Shown: positions 25,314 to 34,282, counted from the first letter of the stretch. The stretch is DNA of 64,000 nt from Kribbella amoyensis (GCF_007828865.1 NZ_VIVK01000001.1:3720001-3784000); one strand, 5' to 3'. The notes: generated from the sequence alone by a model not told the origin. Numbers and translations: made by a program.

Positions 25314-25760
25314 ATGGTACATGATGAGTCTAGTACACCATCTGGCCGGGAGGTGCTGAACCGGCTGTTCGCGGTGTCGATCCTGATGGCCGACGACATG
25401 GCCCGCGGGCTGGCCGCCCGCGGCCTGACCCGGGCCCGGGCCACGGCGCTCTGGGAGATCGCGCGGCACGGTCCGTTGAACCAGCGGCAGCTGGCCGACC
25501 GGCTCCAGGTCACTCCGCGGAACGTGACCACGCTGGTCGACGCACTGGAGCAGTCCGGGTTCGTCGTCCGGACCGCGCACGCCGACGACCGCCGCGCCTT
25601 GCTGGTGAAGCCGACCCGGAAGGGGTCCGCGGCGGCCCGGCGGATGGACGCCGAGTCCGATCGCCTGGCCGAGGACCTGTTCGGCGATCTGCCGGCCGCG
25701 GACGTCGCCACCGTCGACCGTGTCCTCGCCCAGCTGGAGCAACGGCTCAGTACTTCGTAG
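25314..25760 (+). CDS. MarR-family transcriptional regulator
   Basis: 148 residues from the ATG at 25314; -10-like TACGAT (25299-25304) is nine bases upstream, so the longer frame is unlikely. Winged HTH: NQRQLADRLQVTPRNVTTLVDALE, wing HADDRRALLV. The start region holds CATG-GTA-CATG (25313-25323), a possible operator half. It faces the SnoaL-like gene. Confidence 0.88.
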   Translation: MVHDESSTPSGREVLNRLFAVSILMADDMARGLAARGLTRARATALWEIARHGPLNQRQLADRLQVTPRNVTTLVDALEQSGFVVRTAHADDRRALLVKPTRKGSAAARRMDAESDRLAEDLFGDLPAADVATVDRVLAQLEQRLSTS

Positions 25761-25826
25761 CCGGTGGCCGGATCACTGGCTGTAACGTCGTGAGGACAGG
25801 GGCGATATAGCCAGTGGGGGTCTGTG

Positions 25827-28800
25827 ATGAGCGGATCGACACAGAACGGCGCGCCCGGTCCGGTGGAGTTCGGACGGGTCGGTGGGTACCTCGCGGCCAT
25901 CGCGGTCCTGTGGCTCGCGCTGAACGAGATCAGCCTGCTCTCCGGCGGTTTCCTCGCGGCCGACGACTCCTCCTGGATGTTCAACACCATGGCCGGCCCG
26001 GGCAGCTGGGGTCAGGCCGACGGGTGGCACGCCGTGCTCGACGCCGATCAGTTGCAGCACTGGGGCCGCCTGCTCGCGGCGTACCTCGTGCTCGACTTCG
26101 TCTTCATCGTCGTCTACACCAGCGCGCTGTGGCAGCTGGCGCGTTCGTGGGTGCGCTGGCTGGTCGTCGCGCTGGCCGCGTTCGACGTGCTGGAGAACGT
26201 CGGCACCATCTGGCTCGGGATCGAGCGGTGCGCCGGCGCCGACTGTGTACCGTCCGCCGGGCCGACGGTCGTCGCGGTGATCACCACGCTCAAGTGGCTG
26301 GCCGTGATCGGGTTGCTGATGGCCGGGATCGCGAGGCTGCGGGCGGGCCCGTTGCGGCGGATCTGGCGGGCCGTCTGGATCCAGCGGTTCAGCCTGCTGG
26401 CGTTCCTGCCGCTGGCCGCGCTCGCGATCGTGCCGGGCAGCAACGTCTTCGACCAGCTGCCCGACGTCCAGCGCCGCTGGCTCGACGCCCCGATCGGCCT
26501 GTGGCACGCGGCCGCGGCCGGACTCGTGTACGCCGTGGTGCTGCTGCCGGCGATCTTCGTGCTCGGCAGGATCCGCGCGGACTGGGCCCAACGCCGCGTC
26601 GTCGGCGACGGGTACTGGCCGTTCTGGGACGACCTGGCGCACCAGCGTCCCCGTCGGCAGGACCTGCGGTTGTGGGCCCTCGGACCGGTGCTGTTGTTCG
26701 CGGTGGCGTTGGTGATCGCCTTCGCCGAAGGCGGCACCGTTTTCTGGCCACGGCTGGTCGTCTTCTGCGCGATCCCGGTCCTGGTGATGATCGTCTCGGC
26801 CCTCGTGTACCGCCACGGCGAGCACAGTCCGCGTCCACTTCGCCCGGTCACCGCGACGTTCCCGCGCGACGTGATGGCGGCCGGAGACGCGATCGCGATC
26901 GCCGCCCTCTCGCTGGCCGGGCTCGGCATGGTGCGCGCCTTCACCGGCCTCGCCGCCCTCGAACTCGCCGGCCTCCTCGACGCCTCGTACGTCGTGCCGC
27001 CGTGGCTCGCGTTGCTGGTCGGTGCCGCGTTGGCGATCGTGCCGTGGCTGGTGGCGCGTCCGGTGCTGGCCGCGATCGCGACCTGGTCCGGCCGGCCGAC
27101 ACCGGTCCGTCAGTACGTCGGTCGGCTCGCCGAACCGGGTACGGACGTCAACGGCAGTACGGCCGTCCTCGGTGCCCCGCGGAAGGCCTTGCGGATCAGC
27201 CTCCTGGTCACGTCGATCGTGCTCTTCCTCTTCCTCGCGGCGTGGCCCCGGCTGGTCGCGGACGGGCTCGGTGTGCTGGCTGCCACGATGCTCGCGCTGA
27301 CCACGCTGGTGACGATGGTCGGCGTGATCGTGGTCTACGCGCAGGAGCGGCAGCCGCCGGAGATCTTCCAGATCGGGCCGCGGGTGTTCCGGCGCCGGGC
27401 GACCCCGATCATCGCGTTGCTGGTGGTCGCGCTGATCCTGACCGGACTGGCCGGTGGCAAGACCGACATCCACCCGGTCACCGCGGCCGGGACGGTCCCG
27501 GCCCGGCCGACGATGCGGCAGGCCTTCGACGCCTGGCTCGCGCAGTCCGGCGGGTGCGCGTATCCCGTGGACGCCGGGCTGTCGATCCGGCCGATGCTGA
27601 TGGTCGCGGCCGAGGGCGGCGGCATCCGGGCGACGTACTGGACCGCGTCCGCCCTGGCGAAGATAGGGGCCACCGGCAACGGATGCGGCCGGCGGGTGGC
27701 CTTGTTCTCGGCCGGGGCCAGCGGTGGCGCGCTCGGTGTGACGATCGCGCGGTTCAGCGGCCGCCCGGTGCCCGCGGTCGAGGCGATCGCCGGACACGAG
27801 GCCCTCGGCGCCGCTTCGGTCTCCCTGTTGTCGGGTGACCTGCTGGCGAGCGCCGCCGGGCTGCGATTCGACGCGGCCTCGCCGTACCGCACCCCGACCG
27901 CGCAACCGCTGGACCGGGCCGAGCTGATGGAGACGACCTGGGAGCATCGACTGGCAGACCTGCGGACCCACTTCCTGCCCGATCAGGTGGACCAGGCGAC
28001 GTCCGGCGAAGGTGCGGTGACGGGGCAACTGGTACTCACCTCGACCGCGGTCCGGGACGGCTGCAACGCCTTGCTGAGTCAGCTCGATCTGAGTGCGGGC
28101 GGCCGGTCGTCCGGCGGCGCGCCCGTCTGCGGCGCGGGGGCCGCGGGCGCGCACAACTACGACCTGCTGGGCCTCTACGGCCGAACGGGGAACCGGTCCG
28201 CGAAAGAGTGCCTGGGCAACATTCAGGCGTTGACGGCGGGCTTGCTGGCCAGCCGTTTCCCGTACGTCACGCCGTCCGGGGTGGTCGAGGAGTGCGGCGA
28301 CCTGCAAGCGGCGCAACTCGTCGACGGCGGGTACACCGACAACACCGGGCTGAGCACGATCGTCGATCTCGCCCCGCTCTGGCTGCCGCTGGTCCGCGCG
28401 CACAACGACCAGGTGATTGCCGAGGGCAAGGGTGAGTTCGTGGTCCCGCTGGTCGTGTACGTGGAGAACGGCACCGGCCCGGACTTCAGTACCGCGACCC
28501 ACGACAACGCGCCGCCGGACTCCCGGGTGATCCCGGGGACGCCGGGGGACCAGGCGATCGGCTGGACCCAGATCCCGGAGAGCCTGGTCCCACCGGTGAC
28601 CAAGCTGTACACGGCCAAGGGCAACGCGACCGCGAGCCGGCCGATGCTCGCCCGCGCGGCCGAGGTGGTGTCGCCCGGCGGGTTGTGCACGGACGCGCCG
28701 CAGTGCCGGCAGCTGCGGACCGACCCGCGCGTAGCCGGCCGGGTGTTCGTGGTCCACCAGAGCACCCAGCCGTCGCTGTCCGCACCGCTCGGCTGGACCC

Positions 28801-28931
28801 TGTCGAAGGCCAGCCAGCAGGACCTCACCGACGACCTCCGTGCCGCCCTCGTCCCGTGCGGTCCTGGCTGCGCCGGCTTCGCCACCTTGGGCGACCTGAT
28901 CGCCACGCTCACCCCGGCCGGCCCCAACTGA
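25827..28931 (+). CDS. Polytopic membrane protein with C-terminal patatin-like lipase domain
   Basis: 1034 residues; ATG 25827 is six nt after GGGGG (GTG 25824 also possible). The first 550 residues hold about ten hydrophobic membrane segments in two blocks. The C-terminal 450 residues carry the patatin hallmarks in order: oxyanion loop EGGGIR (596-601), nucleophile elbow GASGG (Ser632) and DGGYTDN (Asp833), giving a Ser/Asp dyad. Patatins hydrolyse acyl esters of phospholipids or glycolipids. Several Cys pairs (ECLGN, EECGDL, GLCTDAPQC, PCGPGC) suggest the domain may be extracytoplasmic. No immediate operon partner. Confidence 0.75.
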   Translation: MSGSTQNGAPGPVEFGRVGGYLAAIAVLWLALNEISLLSGGFLAADDSSWMFNTMAGPGSWGQADGWHAVLDADQLQHWGRLLAAYLVLDFVFIVVYTSALWQLARSWVRWLVVALAAFDVLENVGTIWLGIERCAGADCVPSAGPTVVAVITTLKWLAVIGLLMAGIARLRAGPLRRIWRAVWIQRFSLLAFLPLAALAIVPGSNVFDQLPDVQRRWLDAPIGLWHAAAAGLVYAVVLLPAIFVLGRIRADWAQRRVVGDGYWPFWDDLAHQRPRRQDLRLWALGPVLLFAVALVIAFAEGGTVFWPRLVVFCAIPVLVMIVSALVYRHGEHSPRPLRPVTATFPRDVMAAGDAIAIAALSLAGLGMVRAFTGLAALELAGLLDASYVVPPWLALLVGAALAIVPWLVARPVLAAIATWSGRPTPVRQYVGRLAEPGTDVNGSTAVLGAPRKALRISLLVTSIVLFLFLAAWPRLVADGLGVLAATMLALTTLVTMVGVIVVYAQERQPPEIFQIGPRVFRRRATPIIALLVVALILTGLAGGKTDIHPVTAAGTVPARPTMRQAFDAWLAQSGGCAYPVDAGLSIRPMLMVAAEGGGIRATYWTASALAKIGATGNGCGRRVALFSAGASGGALGVTIARFSGRPVPAVEAIAGHEALGAASVSLLSGDLLASAAGLRFDAASPYRTPTAQPLDRAELMETTWEHRLADLRTHFLPDQVDQATSGEGAVTGQLVLTSTAVRDGCNALLSQLDLSAGGRSSGGAPVCGAGAAGAHNYDLLGLYGRTGNRSAKECLGNIQALTAGLLASRFPYVTPSGVVEECGDLQAAQLVDGGYTDNTGLSTIVDLAPLWLPLVRAHNDQVIAEGKGEFVVPLVVYVENGTGPDFSTATHDNAPPDSRVIPGTPGDQAIGWTQIPESLVPPVTKLYTAKGNATASRPMLARAAEVVSPGGLCTDAPQCRQLRTDPRVAGRVFVVHQSTQPSLSAPLGWTLSKASQQDLTDDLRAALVPCGPGCAGFATLGDLIATLTPAGPN

Positions 28932-28984
28932 CCGGGACGTCGCGAGGCCGGTTCCTGACGCGGGAGACACTTACGCGAAGTGAT

Positions 28985-29020
28985 CGGCCGGTGGCACTGG
29001 TGAGTCGGTGTCACCGGCCG
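28985..29020 (+). terminator. Hairpin downstream of the patatin-domain gene
   Basis: CGGCCGGTG / CACCGGCCG, 9 bp perfect, 18-nt loop, 54 nt after the stop. No T-tract. The rest of the 299-bp gap 28932-29230 shows only short weak dyads (GTCC-N9-GGAC near 29056) and no gene. Confidence 0.4.
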
Positions 29021-29230
29021 TATCGTGCTCTGAGACCATCGTCACGGGGAGGTTTGTCCTGAGTAAGGACTGTGTGAAGAATCGCTGCTGACGGCTTCCG
29101 GGTTGTGGATCCACGGTCGGTGGACCGTAAGTTCGGAGAGGTGTCAGTCGAGGTCAGGAGTGAACGTAGTGCAACGGGGCAGTCGGACCTTGCCGTCGGC
29201 AGGTCCGCGGATTTAGGTGTCGGCACAGGC

Positions 29231-29497
29231 ATGACGACACTGAACAAGATTCTCGGCATCGCCGGAGTGGTTCTGCTGCTCGGCGGGCTCGGGCTCGGCT
29301 TCCGCTCGATCGCGGTGGGCGAGACGACTTGCGGTTCGGTCTTCGTACCGGCCGGTGGCATCACGCCGATGGCCTGCGACGGCCGCCTGGACAACTCGGC
29401 CACGCTGGTCACCATCGTTCTCGTCGTCGGCGGGCTCAGCCTGATCGCGGCGCTCGTCCTGAAGGTCCTGAACGACCGCCGCTCCGTCTCGGTCTGA
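29231..29497 (+). CDS. Small two-TM membrane protein of unknown function
   Basis: 88 residues from the ATG at 29231. Two hydrophobic helices (about 8-28 and 58-80) flank a loop of about 30 residues with two Cys (TTCGSVF, PMACDG) that could form an extracellular disulfide. The longer open frame upstream to 29105 lacks coding character. I do not recognise the family. It precedes the epoxide-hydrolase-like gene by 54 bp. Confidence 0.65.
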   Translation: MTTLNKILGIAGVVLLLGGLGLGFRSIAVGETTCGSVFVPAGGITPMACDGRLDNSATLVTIVLVVGGLSLIAALVLKVLNDRRSVSV

Positions 29498-29551
29498 CCG
29501 CGCACCGGAAATCCGGTGCGCGGTGTCCCCGGACGGGTGGACAGTGACGCC

Positions 29552-30685
29552 ATGACGATCGAACCTTTCCGGCTGGCCGTCCCGGAGCAGCAGCTGGACG
29601 ACCTCCGCCGGCGGCTGGACCTGGTCCGCTGGCCCGACGAACTCCCCGGCGTCGGCTGGGAGTACGGCGTCCCGCGGGACCGCCTGCGGGAGCTCGTGGC
29701 GTACTGGCGGGACGAGTACGACTGGCGCGAGGCCGAGGCCAGGCTGAACGAGTGGCCGCAGTTCGTCACCGAGATCGACGGCACCCGGATCCACTTCGCC
29801 CACCTGATCTCACCCGATCCGGACGCGTTGCCGTTGATGATCACGCACGGCTGGCCCGGATCGATCGTGGAGTTCACCGAGATCGCCGGCCCCTTGCTGC
29901 ACGGGGATCCCGCCTTCCACCTGATCCTGCCGACCATCCCCGGCTTCACCCTGTCCGGACCGACCCCGGAGCCCGGCTGGGAGGTGAACCGGGTCGCCCG
30001 CGCGTTCGCCGTCCTGCTGGAGCGCCTCGGGTACGGCCGGTACGGCGTCCAGGGTGGCGACTGGGGCGCCGCGATCTCCCGGGAACTCGGCCGGATCCAC
30101 CCGGACCGGGTCGTCGGCGTCCACCTCAACCTGCTCCCCGGTGCCGGCGCGACCACCGAACCGACGGCCGGCGAACTGGCCGCGCTCGACCCGGCCGAGC
30201 GGGACCGCACCCTCGCGTCCTGGGAGCGGATGCGCGCGTGGATCCGGGGGAAGCGGGGGTACGCCGATCTGCAGATGACGCGCCCGCAGACGCTGGCGTA
30301 CGCGCTGACCGATTCGCCGGTCGGCCAGCTGGCCTGGATCGCGGAGAAGTTCCACGAGTGGTCCGACCCGGCGAGCGTCATCGGCACCGACCACCTGCTC
30401 ACCAACGTGATGCTGTACTGGCTGACCGGGACCGCGGGCTCGTCCGGGCGGATCTACTACGAACGCGCTCACCACGGCCGGCCGATGGAGCCGTCCGGGA
30501 CACCGACCGCGCTGGCCGACTTCGCGCACGACAACTTCGTCCCGTTGCGGCACCGCGCCGACCGGACCGACAACATCGTCCGCTGGACCACATATCCGGA
30601 CGGCGGCCACTTCGCCGCGCTCGAACAACCGGACGTCCTGGTCGCCGACATCCGCGCCTTCTTCGCCGGGCTCCCGCCCAGATAG
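29552..30685 (+). CDS. Epoxide hydrolase-family alpha/beta-hydrolase
   Basis: 377 residues. The N-terminal EHN domain (FRLAVPEQQLDDLRRRLD...W) is typical of microsomal-type epoxide hydrolases. HGWPGS is the oxyanion motif, QGGDWGA the nucleophile (Asp), and GGHFAALEQP the catalytic His. Such enzymes open epoxides through an Asp ester; the natural substrate is not predictable. A non-membrane relative of mammalian mEH. Confidence 0.88.
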   Translation: MTIEPFRLAVPEQQLDDLRRRLDLVRWPDELPGVGWEYGVPRDRLRELVAYWRDEYDWREAEARLNEWPQFVTEIDGTRIHFAHLISPDPDALPLMITHGWPGSIVEFTEIAGPLLHGDPAFHLILPTIPGFTLSGPTPEPGWEVNRVARAFAVLLERLGYGRYGVQGGDWGAAISRELGRIHPDRVVGVHLNLLPGAGATTEPTAGELAALDPAERDRTLASWERMRAWIRGKRGYADLQMTRPQTLAYALTDSPVGQLAWIAEKFHEWSDPASVIGTDHLLTNVMLYWLTGTAGSSGRIYYERAHHGRPMEPSGTPTALADFAHDNFVPLRHRADRTDNIVRWTTYPDGGHFAALEQPDVLVADIRAFFAGLPPR

Positions 30686-30832
30686 GTGCTGACGGCAACC
30701 ACCTGGCCGCCGGCCGCCGCCGGCCGGGCCGCCGGTGAGCGGAAACCTGCCGCGCCGACGGCCGCCTCGGACCGGTGCAAACCGGCCGCGATCGGGGATC
30801 ATGGAAGGACCACATCCGAGAGGAGGACAGCA

Positions 30833-31522
30833 GTGACCGACCAGCTCGACCCGACCGGTACGGCCGACAGGTTCGCGGAGCTCGCGATGGAGCTGCACGC
30901 TTCCGAAGGGGTCGAGGAGACGATCGAGACAGTACTGTCCTTCGCCCTCGACGCGATCGGATGCACCCACGCCGGCTGCGTCCTCCAGGAGCGCGGCCGG
31001 CTCGAGGTCGCCGCGGTCACCGACCCGGTGATCGAGCGGATCTACACGGCCCAGCTCGAGCGGGGCGAGGGACCGTTGATCACGGCCCAGGACGAACGCC
31101 GCACGCTCTGGATCCGCGACACCGCACTGGAGACCCGCTGGCCGGAGTGGAGTGCGCAGATCTCGGCCGAGGGCCTGCGGACCGTGATGCAACTGCCCCT
31201 GATGATCGCGGGGCGGGCGGTCGGCGTGCTCACTCTGTACAGCACCGAGGTCGACGCCTTCGACGACGACGACGAGGCGGTCGCGCAGATCCTCGCCCGG
31301 CACGCCGCGGTGGCGACGGCGACCGCGCGGCAGGAGCAGACCCTGGTCGAGGCGGTCGACGCGCGGAAGCTGATCGGTCAGGCGATGGGGATCCTGATGG
31401 AGCGGTTCGCGGTCGACGGCGACCAGGCGTTCGCGATCCTGCGCCGCTACTCCCAGGACAACAACGTCAAGCTCCGCGTGGTCGCCGACGACCTGGTCCG
31501 GACCCGGCGGCTGCCGGTGTGA
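30833..31522 (+). CDS. GAF-ANTAR regulatory protein
   Basis: 229 residues; GTG at 30833 after AGGAGGA (30820-30826), which decides the start. The GAF domain spans about 20-155 (ligand or redox sensing; Cys in GCTHAGCVLQ). The ANTAR RNA-binding domain spans about 165-225 (ARKLIGQAMGILMERF...QAFAILRRYSQ). ANTAR proteins bind paired hairpins in nascent RNA and prevent termination. Targets are unknown; several hairpins occur in this window. Confidence 0.9.
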   Translation: MTDQLDPTGTADRFAELAMELHASEGVEETIETVLSFALDAIGCTHAGCVLQERGRLEVAAVTDPVIERIYTAQLERGEGPLITAQDERRTLWIRDTALETRWPEWSAQISAEGLRTVMQLPLMIAGRAVGVLTLYSTEVDAFDDDDEAVAQILARHAAVATATARQEQTLVEAVDARKLIGQAMGILMERFAVDGDQAFAILRRYSQDNNVKLRVVADDLVRTRRLPV

Positions 31523-31535
31523 CTATCGTGGCGGC

Positions 31536-32162
31536 ATGAGCTTCACCGGGTTCCCGACCGCCGCGCTGGACTTCTACGACGACCTGGAGATGGACAACAC
31601 CAAGACGTACTGGACCGCGCACAAGCACGTCTACGAGGAGTCGGTGCGGGCACCGATGACGGCCCTGCTCGCCGCGCTCGAGCCCGAGTTCGGCGCGGCG
31701 AAGATCTTCCGGCCGTACCGCGACGTCCGGTTCGCCAAGGACAAGACGCCGTACAAGACCCACCAGGGCGCGTTCATCGCCTGTGGCCCGTCGACCGGCT
31801 GGTACGTCCAGCTCGGCGCGCCCGGAGTCCGGGTCGGGGCCGGGTTCTACGAGGCACCGGCCGATCGGCTGGCCCGGATCCGGGCCGCGATCGACGAGGA
31901 ACGGCGCGGCACCGAACTGGAGAAGGTGCTGGCCGGCCTGACCGCCGACGGCTGGACGGTCGGCGGCGAGAAGCTGAAGACCTCGCCCCGCGGGTACGAC
32001 ACCGGTCATCCGCGGATCGAGCTGCTCCGGCACAAGTCGATCACGCTGTCGAAGTCGTACGGATTCGAGCCGGTGATCCACTCCGCCGACCTGCTCGACC
32101 AGATCCGGACCGACTGGCGCGCCACCACCCCGTTCCTGGAGTGGATCACCGCCAACGCCTGA
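31536..32162 (+). CDS. DUF2461-family protein
   Basis: 208 residues. Family marks are FLDFYDDLEMDNTKTYW-like opening, RDVRFAKDKTPYKTHQGAF and the C-terminal WRATTPFLEWI. The family is widespread and uncharacterised. It starts 13 bp after the ANTAR gene and may be cotranscribed. Confidence 0.88.
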   Translation: MSFTGFPTAALDFYDDLEMDNTKTYWTAHKHVYEESVRAPMTALLAALEPEFGAAKIFRPYRDVRFAKDKTPYKTHQGAFIACGPSTGWYVQLGAPGVRVGAGFYEAPADRLARIRAAIDEERRGTELEKVLAGLTADGWTVGGEKLKTSPRGYDTGHPRIELLRHKSITLSKSYGFEPVIHSADLLDQIRTDWRATTPFLEWITANA

Positions 32163-32171
32163 GGCCATGCC

Positions 32172-33046
32172 CTAGTCGTCGAAGTCCTTGAGGATCCGGG
32201 CGATGTGGTCGCGGGTCTTGTTCGGCGGTGGGGCCGCGACGCAGAGGCCTCCATCGTCGCGGTGTACTGGTCCAGGTCCTCGAGCTTGTCCAGGTAGAGC
32301 GCACTGGTCAGGTGCTCGATGTAGACGATGTCCGGCAGGTCCTGCTCGGGGAACCGCAGGATGCTGTACGCACCGCCGGTGGCCGCGTGGCCACCGGACG
32401 AGAACGGCATCACCTGGAGCGTGACGTTCGGCGCGTGGGTCGCCTCGATCAGGTGCTCGAGCTGCAGCCGCATCGCCTTCGTGCCGCCGATCGGCCGGCG
32501 CAGCACCGACTCGTCCACGACCGCCCAGAGCCGGACCGGGTCGATCGCCCGGGTGAGCACCTCCTGCCGCTCGACCCGCAGGGTGACCCGCCGCTCGACC
32601 TCCTCGGCCGGGATCAGGCCGCGGCCGAGCTGGACGACGGCGCGGACGTACTCCGGGGTCTGCAGCAGGCCGGGGATGAACTGGAGCTCGTAGGTACGGA
32701 TCAGCTGAGCAGCGGCCTCGAGTCCGAGGTAGGAGTGGAACCAGCTCGGCAGCACGTCGCCGAAGCGGTGCCACCAGCCGGGGTTGTTCGCGTCCCGGGC
32801 GAGGGCGAGCAGGCGCTGCCGCTCCTCCTCGTCGTCCAGCCCGTACAACCGGAGCAGGTCGGCGACGTCGCGCTCCTTGAAGCCGACGCGGCCCAGCTCC
32901 ATCCGGCTGACCTTGGACTCCGAGGAGCGGATCTCCCAGCCCGCGTCCGCGCGGGTGATGCCGGCGGCCTCCCGCATCCGGCGAAGATGCGCTCCGAGGA
33001 TGATGCGAAGCGCTGTCGGCCCGCTTTGCGCGCCCGACTCCGTCAC
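32172..33046 (-). pseudogene. Scr1-type HTH regulator (XRE HTH + DUF5753) with frameshift near 32247
   Basis: GTG 33046 follows GGAGG by 5 nt. The N-terminal HTH is HLRRMREAAGITRADAGWEI...SKVSRMELG; the C-terminal DUF5753-like region includes SYLGLEAAAQLIRTYE, FIPGLLQTPEY and FSSGGHAA. Near 32246-32251 the frame breaks: as written the protein runs on nonsensically to 32006, inside the convergent DUF2461 gene. One extra G would restore the normal ending LCVAAPPPNKTRDHIARI...KDFDD at 32172. It is either a sequencing error or a recent inactivation. These regulators pair with DUF397 proteins in actinomycete development. Confidence 0.75.
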
Positions 33047-33600
33047 ACTCACCTCCGACGCCCCAGCTTCCGTCTCGATGACAGGTCTCCCCGTGCCCGA
33101 CAAATCATCGCACGCCGGCGACCCGATCTGCCGAACTTCTTACATTAGCCGCGCCCGGTCCACCACTCCTACTCCGCGCGCCCGCGCACGTGTACGCGCA
33201 AGACGTCGGTGTGACCCCGATGCCCGCGCGTGCCCGGACCGCCACAGGCGGTGGGTTCGAGCAGGTTCACGGACAGTGATGCTCCGGCCCCGCACACCCT
33301 AGCCCGTGAGCATCTTTGTCAGGACATATCAACCGCTTGAATCGCCCGGAATCGCGGGGATCGGCCGCTCCGGAGCCCGGATCTGAGGCGGCGGAGGCCC
33401 GTTCGGAGGTCACAACTGAAAAACGTGCGGATGCACGTGCATCGGGCGCTTGCATTCGCAGCGTGCCGACGCCATGATTGATTCATGCACAGAAGGTGAG
33501 CTGGATCTCGCGAAAAGTGACACCTGCGAGGTCCGGTAGGCCGGTTCTACAGACCGTCGGCAGTTCGCTGCCGACATGACTGGTTGGGGAACCCGAGTCG
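33047..33600. other. 554-bp intergenic region
   Basis: No gene is supported. It holds the promoter of the Scr1-type gene on one side, a lower-GC stretch near 33310-33350, and the 30-bp motif at 33431-33460 that also precedes the DUF397 gene. Confidence 0.6.
33431..33460. promoter_or_regulatory. ATGCACGTGCAT motif, copy 1
   Basis: The 12-bp perfect palindrome ATGCACGTGCAT (33431-33442), seven bases, then TTGCATTCGCA (33450-33460). Copy 2 at 34691 has the same parts with six bases between. About 140 bp upstream of the small-gene pair at 33601. Confidence 0.65.
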
Positions 33601-33795
33601 ATGAGCAACTACGACATCGAGCACGTCGAGGACAACAGCCTGAGCGCAAGCGGCCGGGCGCCCGACGAGCTGAGTGAGCGGGAGATCCAGGAACTGGTGG
33701 CGCGCTGCCCCGAGGAGCAGCGCTGGGCCTTCGAGGGCTGGCTGCGCGGCGTCCGCCAGCTCGATGGTGACCCCATCGTGAGCCTGACGCCATGA
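33601..33795 (+). CDS. Small acidic protein of unknown function
   Basis: 64 residues, strongly acidic, with helical stretch DELSEREIQELVARCPEEQRWAFEGWLRG. No family recognised; there is no signal peptide or membrane segment. Its stop overlaps the next start (ATGA), so the two are translationally coupled. The upstream region carries the ATGCACGTGCAT motif, linking it to the Scr1/DUF397 island. Confidence 0.65.
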   Translation: MSNYDIEHVEDNSLSASGRAPDELSEREIQELVARCPEEQRWAFEGWLRGVRQLDGDPIVSLTP

Positions 33796-34010
33796 CCACA
33801 GACCGAGCAGGAGGCCGAAAGATGGTGCGGATCTGGTTGGGGGACCACCTGATCGCCGAGTACGTCGCTGAGCCGGATCGGGCTTCGAAGTACCAGCGGG
33901 TGATGACCCCGAAGTTCACCGGGCTGCGCATCACCGTCGACAACGCGGCCGGTGGCTCGGCGTCCGAGCTCCCGCGCAGTGAGCAGCTCTGGCCGCTCAC
34001 GGTGCAGTGA
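33792..34010 (+). CDS. Small protein of unknown function coupled to the preceding gene
   Basis: 72 residues, neutral to slightly basic; VRIWLGDHLIAEYVAEP and FTGLRITVDN suggest a small beta-rich fold. I recognise no family. Coupled to the acidic 64-residue protein, it could be a partner that binds it. The stop is followed at 34066 by a hairpin and at 34114 by the tandem hairpin array that ends in an intrinsic terminator. Confidence 0.6.
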   Translation: MTTDRAGGRKMVRIWLGDHLIAEYVAEPDRASKYQRVMTPKFTGLRITVDNAAGGSASELPRSEQLWPLTVQ

Positions 34011-34065
34011 AGCCCTTGTTTTCTTACTGATCGACCGTTGGCCGGCCCAGTGATCGGGACCGGTC

Positions 34066-34083
34066 GACGGTGGCACCACCGTC
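34066..34083 (+). other. Short hairpin before the array
   Basis: GACGGTGG-CA-CCACCGTC, 8 bp perfect. It lacks the TCCTCA loop of the array and may be a separate element. Confidence 0.5.
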
Positions 34084-34113
34084 CCGCATGCCCGCGGGGC
34101 GTCCACCGAGAAG

Positions 34114-34282
34114 CCGTCCCCCTCCTCAGGGACGGTGAACCTCGAGCCGCTCTCCATCCTCAGGGAGTGGCAGTGCAGCAAGCCGACCCTCTCCTCAGGG
34201 GCCGGTGCGTCCGAAGGGCCGTCCCTGTCCTCAGGGGACGGCACAGCAAAAGGCCGTCTCCCTCCTCAAGGGGCGGCCTTTT
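34114..34282 (+). repeat. Five tandem hairpins with a conserved TCCTCA loop
   Basis: Hairpins at 34114-34135, 34147-34170, 34183-34205, 34218-34242 and 34248-34282 each have a CC-rich left arm, a loop containing TCCTCA and a GG-rich right arm. Stems differ (CCGTCCC/GGGACGG; CCGCTC-CC/GGGAGTGG; GCCGTCCC/GGGACGGC) but still pair, while the loop is constant. Spacing is 32-36 bp. The last hairpin is an intrinsic terminator. The region 34011-34427 holds no gene; it contains this array, the hairpin at 34066 and the terminator at 34376. It may be an untranslated RNA tail, a small RNA or a run of terminators. Confidence 0.8.

Noticed and set aside
25773-28970. A 1065-codon open frame on the minus strand
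   Set aside because: It lies fully opposite the patatin-domain gene, has an Arg/Gly/Pro-rich composition and no domain; it is a shadow caused by GC bias.
34114-34282. CRISPR array
   Set aside because: Units differ in their stems, are palindromic with short gaps, and there are no unique spacers of regular length or cas genes.
34114-34282. CsrB-like RNA (GGA loops on the minus strand)
   Set aside because: Loop resemblance only; the terminator T-rich arm reads on the plus strand and CsrA is rare in actinomycetes.
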